DNA from: Nocardioides sp. zg-1308 | Lineage (GTDB): Bacteria; Actinomycetota; Actinomycetes; Propionibacteriales; Nocardioidaceae | DNA: 64,000 nt | Assembly: GCF_013155375.1 (NCBI RefSeq) | Contig: NZ_JABJQY010000002.1 | Location: 2,170,001-2,234,000 of the forward strand | Direction: 5' to 3' | Shown: piece by piece, positions 59,759-64,000 of the stretch | Layout: each line of letters opens with the position of its first letter | How positions within the stretch are numbered: the first letter of the stretch is position 1 | The notes under the pieces: generated by a model | What the model was told of the DNA's origin: nothing | The model's database searches: none | Seen by the model: only the letters and a program-made list of their open reading frames with translations | Made by a program: the position numbers and the translations under genes

Positions 59759-61386
59759 CAGAGGGGGATGTTCCCGTGCTTCTTCGGCGGCAGCGTCTCG
59801 CGCTTGGAGCGCAGCAGCCGCAGGGAGCGGACGATCTCGACGCGCGTCTCGTGCGGCGCGATGACGGCGTCGACGTAGCCCCGCTCGGCGGCGATGTAGG
59901 GGTTGGCCAGCGTGGTCTCGTACTCGTCGATGAGCTCGGCGCGGCGCGCCTCGACGTCGCCCCCCTCGTCCTCGACCGCCTTGAGGGTCTTGCGGTGCAG
60001 GATGTTGGCGGCTCCCTGCGCGCCCATCACGGCGATCTGCGCGGTCGGCCAGGCGACGTTGATGTCGGCGCCGAGGTGCTTGGAGCCCATCACGTCGTAG
60101 GCGCCGCCGTAGGCCTTGCGGGTGATGATCGTGACCAGCGGGACGGTCGCCTCGGCGTAGGCGTAGATCAGCTTGGCGCCGCGGCGGATGATCCCGTCCC
60201 ACTCCTGGTCGGTGCCCGGCAGGAATCCCGGCACGTCGACGAACGTCAGCACCGGCAGGTTGAAGGCGTCGCAGAACCGCACGAAGCGGGCGGCCTTCTC
60301 CGAGGCGTCGATGTCGAGGGTGCCGGCCAGCTGCAGGGGCTGGTTGGCCACGATGCCGACCGACTGCCCCTCGACGCGGCCGAAGCCGACGAGGATGTTG
60401 GGCGCGAACAGCTCCTGGACCTCGAGGAACTCCTCGTCGTCGAGCACGGCGGTGATCACGTCGTGCATGTCGTAGGGCTGGTTGGGGCTGTCGGGGATGA
60501 GGGTGTCGAGGCTGCGGTCGAGGTCGGTGACCTCCATGTCCGGTCGCTCGTCGTAGGTCGGCGACGGGTCGAGGTTGTTCTGCGGGAGGTAGGACAGCAT
60601 CGCCTTGACGTAGTCGATGGCGTCCTCCTCGTCGGAGGCCATGTAGTGGGCGTTGCCGGACTTGGTGTTGTGCGTCCGCGCCCCGCCGAGGTCCTCCATC
60701 GTGACGTCCTCACCGGTGACGGTCTTGATGACGTCGGGACCGGTGATGAACATCGCGGAGGTCTGGTCGACCATGACCGTGAAGTCGGTGACGGCGGGGG
60801 AGTAGACGTGGCCGCCGGCGCAGTTGCCCATGATCAGGCTGATCTGCGGGATCACGCCCGAGGCGTGCACGTTGCGGCGGAAGATCTCGCCGTAGAGCCC
60901 GAGCGAGACGACGCCCTCCTGGATACGCGCCCCGGCGCCCTCGTTGATGCCGACGATCGGGCAGCCGGTCTTCATGGCGAGGTCCATCACCTTGGTGATC
61001 TTCTCGCCGTAGACCTCGCCGAGCGAGCCGCCGAAGACGGTGAAGTCCTGGCTGAACACGCACACCATCCGGCCGTTGACCTCGCCGTAGCCGGTCACGA
61101 CGCCGTCGCCGTAGGGGCGGGTCCTCTCGAGCCCGAACGCCGTCGAGCGGTGCCGGGCCAGCTCGTCGAGCTCGACGAACGTGCCCTCGTCGAAGAGCAT
61201 CTCGATGCGCTCACGGGCGGTCCCGCGCCCCTTGGCATGCTGCTTCTCGATCGCCTTCGCGGAGCCCGCGTGCACCGCCTCGTCGAGGCGCCGCTCGAGG
61301 TCGGCGAGCTTGCCCGCCGTGGTGTGGACGTCGATCTCCATGTCCTGAGGGGGGACGTCGGTGCCCTCACCCGGCTGTGCACTCAC
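59758..61386 (-). CDS. accD5: Acyl-CoA (propionyl-CoA) carboxylase beta subunit, AccD5-like
   Basis: A 542-aa carboxyltransferase subunit. Landmarks: [86 protein letters not shown], the oxyanion-type [12 protein letters not shown], and late [13 protein letters not shown] and [20 protein letters not shown] lies 7 nt before the GTG. With the epsilon gene downstream and birA divergent upstream the order matches M. tuberculosis birA-accD5-accE5. Propionyl-CoA is the likely main substrate by that homology. Confidence 0.95.
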   Translation of the reverse strand: MSAQPGEGTDVPPQDMEIDVHTTAGKLADLERRLDEAVHAGSAKAIEKQHAKGRGTARERIEMLFDEGTFVELDELARHRSTAFGLERTRPYGDGVVTGYGEVNGRMVCVFSQDFTVFGGSLGEVYGEKITKVMDLAMKTGCPIVGINEGAGARIQEGVVSLGLYGEIFRRNVHASGVIPQISLIMGNCAGGHVYSPAVTDFTVMVDQTSAMFITGPDVIKTVTGEDVTMEDLGGARTHNTKSGNAHYMASDEEDAIDYVKAMLSYLPQNNLDPSPTYDERPDMEVTDLDRSLDTLIPDSPNQPYDMHDVITAVLDDEEFLEVQELFAPNILVGFGRVEGQSVGIVANQPLQLAGTLDIDASEKAARFVRFCDAFNLPVLTFVDVPGFLPGTDQEWDGIIRRGAKLIYAYAEATVPLVTIITRKAYGGAYDVMGSKHLGADINVAWPTAQIAVMGAQGAANILHRKTLKAVEDEGGDVEARRAELIDEYETTLANPYIAAERGYVDAVIAPHETRVEIVRSLRLLRSKRETLPPKKHGNIPL

Positions 61387-61409
61387 GCGGTGGCCTCCTG
61401 GTCGTCTCG

Positions 61410-61427
61410 CACGACGTCTGCGTCGTG
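61410..61427. promoter_or_regulatory. 18-bp dyad between accD5 and birA
   Basis: CACGACG-TCTG-CGTCGTG, perfect 7-bp arms with a 4-nt spacer, in the 67-bp divergent interval. It lies 24 bp from the beta-subunit start and 15 bp from the birA -10 box. It is a candidate shared operator; the regulator is unknown. Confidence 0.45.
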
Positions 61428-61441
61428 ATCGATCTCTGCGG

Positions 61442-61447
61442 CAATCT
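61442..61447 (+). promoter_or_regulatory. Candidate leaderless -10 element of birA
   Basis: CAATCT then AGACCC (6 nt) then ATG 61454. Confidence 0.5.
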
Positions 61448-61453
61448 AGACCC

Positions 61454-62251
61454 ATGACGGAGAGACCCGCACCGCGACCACCCCTCGACCCCGCCCGGCT
61501 CGCGGCGCCCCTCGGGTGGCGTGTCGAGCTGCTGGACGCGACCCCCTCCACCAACGCGTACGTCGCCGAGCGGGCCCGCGCGGGCGAGGAGCCCGGCCTC
61601 GTCGTGGTGACCGAGCACCAGACCGCCGGGCGCGGCCGCCTGGACCGCGCGTGGGAGACGCCGGCGCGGTCCTCGCTGACCTTCTCGGTGCTGCTGCGCC
61701 CCGACGTGGCGCCGACGTCGTGGCCGTGGCTGCCCCTCCTGACCGGGTACGCCGTGCAGGCCGCGCTCGCCGACCGGCTGCCCGACATCGCCCTCAAGTG
61801 GCCCAACGACGTGCTGGTCGACGCGGCCTCGGGGCCCGGGCGCAAGGTGTGCGGCATCCTCGTCGAGCGCATCGAGGCCGAGCGGGGGCCGATGGCGGTG
61901 GTGGGGGTCGGCATCAACGTCGACCAGACCCTCGACGAGCTGCCCGTCGCGCTCGCCACGTCGGTCGCGCTCGAGACCGGCGAGCCCGTCGAGCGCACCG
62001 GCCTGCTCGGCCAGGTGCTCGGCTCGCTGCACGGGCTGCTCGGCCTGCTCGACGACACCGAGGCGCTGCGCCGCGCCTACGCCGACGTGTGCGTCACGCT
62101 GGGCCGGACCGTCGACGTGCACCTGCCCGGGGACGTCGTACGCCGCGGGGAGGCGCTCGACATCGACGCCACCGGGGCGCTGGTGGTCGGGACCGGCGAC
62201 GGCACCTTCACCGTGGCCGCCGGCGATGTGGTGCACGTGCGGCCGGCCTAG
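61454..62251 (+). CDS. birA: Biotin-[acetyl-CoA-carboxylase] ligase
   Basis: A 265-aa ligase attaching biotin to carrier lysines. It has [15 protein letters not shown], the biotinyl-AMP loop [39 protein letters not shown] and VGVGINVDQ. There is no N-terminal HTH, so it is a group I enzyme without repressor function. The targets in this window are Pyc (biotinyl Lys in MKM near the C-terminus) and the AccA3-like subunit. Divergent from the carboxylase beta gene. Confidence 0.96.
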   Translation: MTERPAPRPPLDPARLAAPLGWRVELLDATPSTNAYVAERARAGEEPGLVVVTEHQTAGRGRLDRAWETPARSSLTFSVLLRPDVAPTSWPWLPLLTGYAVQAALADRLPDIALKWPNDVLVDAASGPGRKVCGILVERIEAERGPMAVVGVGINVDQTLDELPVALATSVALETGEPVERTGLLGQVLGSLHGLLGLLDDTEALRRAYADVCVTLGRTVDVHLPGDVVRRGEALDIDATGALVVGTGDGTFTVAAGDVVHVRPA

Positions 62252-62254
62252 TGA

Positions 62255-62260
62255 CATGAT
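62255..62260 (+). promoter_or_regulatory. Candidate leaderless -10 element of the PH-domain gene
   Basis: CATGAT then CGGCGC (6 nt) then GTG 62267, in the 15-bp gap after birA. Confidence 0.45.
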
Positions 62261-62266
62261 CGGCGC

Positions 62267-62770
62267 GTGGCCTACCCGAGCAAGCTCCTCAACGAGGGCG
62301 AGCACGTCGTCGTCACCACGAGGACGCACCCCAAGGCGCTGATCGGTCCGGCGCTGGTGCTCGTGCTCCTCGTGGCGGCCGTGATCTGGCTGAGCACCCT
62401 GACCGACTCCACACCGGTCGGCGTCGGCGCGGGGATCGTCGCCGTCCTCATCGTCCTGTGGTTCGTCGTGCGCCCGCTGGTCGCGTGGCTGACCACCACC
62501 TACACGTTCACCAACCGCCGCTTCATCAAGCGCTCCGGCTTCATCGCCAAGGAGGGCCGCACGATCCCGCTCAACCGGATCAGCGGCGTCGACTTCGAGA
62601 TCGGCGTCATCGACCGGATCTTCGGCTGCGGCACGCTCGTGGTCTCCGACGCGAGCACCGACGGCAGCGTCCTGCTCCACGACATCCCCGACGTCGAGCA
62701 GGTCCAGCTCCAGGTCGCCAACGAGCTGCACCGGCTGTCCGGTGGTGACCGTCGAGACGATGGCGCCTGA
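62267..62770 (+). CDS. PH domain-containing membrane protein (Rv3278c-like)
   Basis: A 167-aa protein with two membrane helices (LIGPALVLVLLVAAVIWL and GVGAGIVAVLIVLWFVV) followed by a bacterial PH domain (TTYTFTNRRFIKRSGFIAKEGRTIPLNRISGVDFE, then GCGTLVVSDASTDGSVLLHDIPDVEQVQ). Size and position next to birA match M. tuberculosis Rv3278c. Function unknown; PH domains in such proteins may sense or scaffold at the membrane. Its 3' end overlaps the start of the cyclase gene. Confidence 0.9.
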   Translation: MAYPSKLLNEGEHVVVTTRTHPKALIGPALVLVLLVAAVIWLSTLTDSTPVGVGAGIVAVLIVLWFVVRPLVAWLTTTYTFTNRRFIKRSGFIAKEGRTIPLNRISGVDFEIGVIDRIFGCGTLVVSDASTDGSVLLHDIPDVEQVQLQVANELHRLSGGDRRDDGA

Positions 62771-63779
62771 CCGCAAGTCGTCCCGAGCGCCCTCCGAGCC
62801 CGCAGCCAGGCAGGCGCCGGGGGAGAGGCTCGACGAGGCCATCCTGCGCAGCGCCCCGGAGTTCAACGCGCTCGAGGTGGCCACCGAGACCGGCGTGACC
62901 ATCGAGCAGGCCCGTCGGCTGTGGCGCGCGCTCGGGTTCCCCGAGTTCGTCGGCGAGAAGGCCTACACCGCCGCCGACGTCAAGGCCGTCGCGACGCTGA
63001 TGAGCTTCGTCGACGCCGGGGCGGTCGACTTCGACACGGCCGTCAACCTCACCCGCGGCGTGGGCCAGACGATGGCCCGGCTCGCCGACTGGGAGGTCTC
63101 CACCCTCGTCAGCCGCGTCGAGGAGATGGAGTCCGGCGCCGAGGCCACCGGCTCGCGCATCGGCTCCGCGCTGCGCCTCATCGACGAGGTCAACCCGCCC
63201 TTCGAGCGCCTGCTGGTCTACGCCTGGCGCCGCCACCTCGCCGCCGCGGTGGGCCGCATCGAGGCGATGGGCGCCAAGGACGAGGACCTCCACACCATCG
63301 ACGTCAGCGTCGGGTTCGCCGACCTGGTGTCCTTCACGGCGCTGTCCAACACCCTCGACCGCGACGAGATCGGCGACCTCGTCGAGGTCTTCGAGAGCCG
63401 CTGCCAGGACGTCGTGGCGCGCTACGCCGGTCGCATCATCAAGAGCCTCGGCGACTCCGTGCTCTTCGTGACCAGCGGCGCCGAGGACGCCGTCGCGGTG
63501 GCCGAGGGGATCATCAACGTCATCGGCCGCGACTCCAAGATGCCCGACGTCCGCCTCGGCCTGGCCAGCGGACCGGTGGTCCAGCGCCTCGGCGACATCT
63601 TCGGCCCGCCGGTCAACATGGCCGCCCGGCTCACGCAGGTGGCCCGGCGCAACCGGCTGATCGTCGACCAGAACACCGCCGACCTGCTGCCCGCCGAGGA
63701 CTGGGAGAGCCGGCGCCTCCCGGCCCGGCCGGTGCGCGGGTTCGGGCTGGTCGAGCCGGTGGCCGTACGCCGTCGCTGA
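62760..63779 (+). CDS. Class III adenylate cyclase with N-terminal regulatory domain
   Basis: A roughly 339-aa soluble cyclase producing cAMP. Residues about 25-170 are an all-helical domain of the type found in mycobacterial Rv1264 (autoinhibitory, pH-sensing); residues about 180-339 are the catalytic domain. Catalytic residues are present: first metal Asp in VGFADLVSFTALS, Lys and second Asp in RIIKSLGDSVLFV, and the DIFGPPVNMAARL segment with the adenine-site Asp plus transition-state Asn and Arg. In-frame GTGs at 62742 and 62745 are alternative starts. S. coelicolor has its cyclase in the same neighbourhood of birA/pccB, to my recollection. Confidence 0.93.
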   Translation: MAPDRKSSRAPSEPAARQAPGERLDEAILRSAPEFNALEVATETGVTIEQARRLWRALGFPEFVGEKAYTAADVKAVATLMSFVDAGAVDFDTAVNLTRGVGQTMARLADWEVSTLVSRVEEMESGAEATGSRIGSALRLIDEVNPPFERLLVYAWRRHLAAAVGRIEAMGAKDEDLHTIDVSVGFADLVSFTALSNTLDRDEIGDLVEVFESRCQDVVARYAGRIIKSLGDSVLFVTSGAEDAVAVAEGIINVIGRDSKMPDVRLGLASGPVVQRLGDIFGPPVNMAARLTQVARRNRLIVDQNTADLLPAEDWESRRLPARPVRGFGLVEPVAVRRR

Positions 63780-63873
63780 GCGGCCCGGGTGCACCGCGGG
63801 ACGGACCCGCAGGTGGACCAGACCACTCGGCCATTTTTCACCCATAAGGACCCCCCGGGCACCGTCTCCTCCC

Positions 63874-63879
63874 TACGTT
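63874..63879 (+). promoter_or_regulatory. Candidate leaderless -10 element of the winged-helix gene
   Basis: TACGTT then CAGCGC (6 nt) then GTG 63886. It supports an unusually short N-terminus for the following gene. The rest of 63780-63885 shows nothing I can assign. Confidence 0.5.
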
Positions 63880-63885
63880 CAGCGC

Positions 63886-64000
63886 GTGTTGGCTGTGCAG
63901 GACGTGCGACTCGACCCGACCACCCGTCAGGTGTGGCGAGGCGACCGCGAGATCAGGCTCTCGCGCAAGGAGTTCCAGCTCTTGCACGCCCTCATGTCCC
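63886..64000 (+). CDS. OmpR/PhoB-type winged-helix DNA-binding protein (partial, cut by window end)
   Basis: Only the first 38 codons are visible. They read as the start of an OmpR-type DNA-binding domain (VRLDPTTRQVWRGDREIRLSRKEFQLLHALM), which normally begins about 125 residues into a response regulator. If the GTG at 63886 is the true start, supported by TACGTT 6 nt upstream, the protein lacks an N-terminal receiver domain. It may be a stand-alone winged-helix protein or carry other domains C-terminally beyond the window. Confidence 0.75.
   Translation, partial: MLAVQDVRLDPTTRQVWRGDREIRLSRKEFQLLHALMS

Overview
The window is a dense, very GC-rich stretch of actinobacterial chromosome. Supporting signs are the strong G/C third-position bias, frequent GTG starts, many GTGA/ATGA/TGATG gene junctions, mycothiol-type and AccA3/AccD5/AccE-type genes, and many start codons preceded at 6-7 nt by a -10-like hexamer (probable leaderless transcripts). 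Gene content and order resemble, from memory, the Mycobacterium tuberculosis region Rv3278c-Rv3315c and the Streptomyces coelicolor region around SCO4884-SCO4928. A Nocardioides-like member of the Propionibacteriales is my best guess (inference, not tested). Coding density is high: no gap longer than about 205 bases is free of a gene. I saw no tRNA, rRNA, CRISPR array, transposase or prophage gene. LAYOUT. 1-7.2 kb: a BMP-type nucleoside ABC importer (two permeases, ATPase, lipoprotein binding protein), then divergent cdd and deoA. 7.3-15.8 kb: add and a uridine-kinase-like protein, two paralogous solute-binding/vWA fusion proteins, a TetR/alcohol dehydrogenase pair, a MaoC hydratase and a MarR/DinB-like pair. 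15.8-19.8 kb: deoC with two aldehyde dehydrogenase family genes, one of which lacks the catalytic half, and a small membrane protein. 19.9-25.5 kb: TetR with a divergent oxidoreductase and two clear operators, then an operon of phospho-sugar mutase, beta-helix protein, DUF6412-like protein and a YidC paralogue. 25.6-32.2 kb: VOC, MOSC, Tpx, DUF2252, aldo/keto reductase with MerR, epimerase, purine nucleoside phosphorylase and a gamma-glutamylcyclotransferase-like protein. 32.2-38.9 kb: lipoamide dehydrogenase, an LpdA-type quinone reductase, Nei-type glycosylase, SpoIID/LytB protein and a lipoprotein SGNH hydrolase. 38.9-50.7 kb: pyruvate carboxylase, FAD dehydrogenase/TetR, a secreted two-repeat protein, AccA3-like alpha subunit, acyl-CoA dehydrogenase and a secreted trypsin-like protease. 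50.7-55.4 kb: YnfA and a two-component/ABC-2 exporter cluster. 55.4-64 kb: a VTT protein, CDP-alcohol phosphatidyltransferase, Maf, DUF885 peptidase, lipoprotein, carboxylase epsilon and beta subunits, birA, a PH-domain protein, an adenylate cyclase, and the start of a winged-helix gene cut by the window end. HOW IT FITS TOGETHER. The importer, Cdd, Add, DeoA and PNP would take up, deaminate and phosphorolyse nucleosides. A PmmB/PGM2-like mutase could convert (deoxy)ribose-1-phosphate to the 5-phosphate, DeoC would split deoxyribose-5-phosphate, and the ALDH next to it would oxidise the acetaldehyde. The second theme is biotin-dependent carboxylation: Pyc, AccA3-like alpha, AccD5-like beta, epsilon subunit and the ligase BirA. 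NOVELTY. The most novel-looking items are a 44-bp nested-dyad repeat present three times with exact spacing, the SBP-vWA fusion pair, the ALDH fragment lacking Cys and Glu, and an orphan 24-bp palindrome between divergent acyl-CoA genes.
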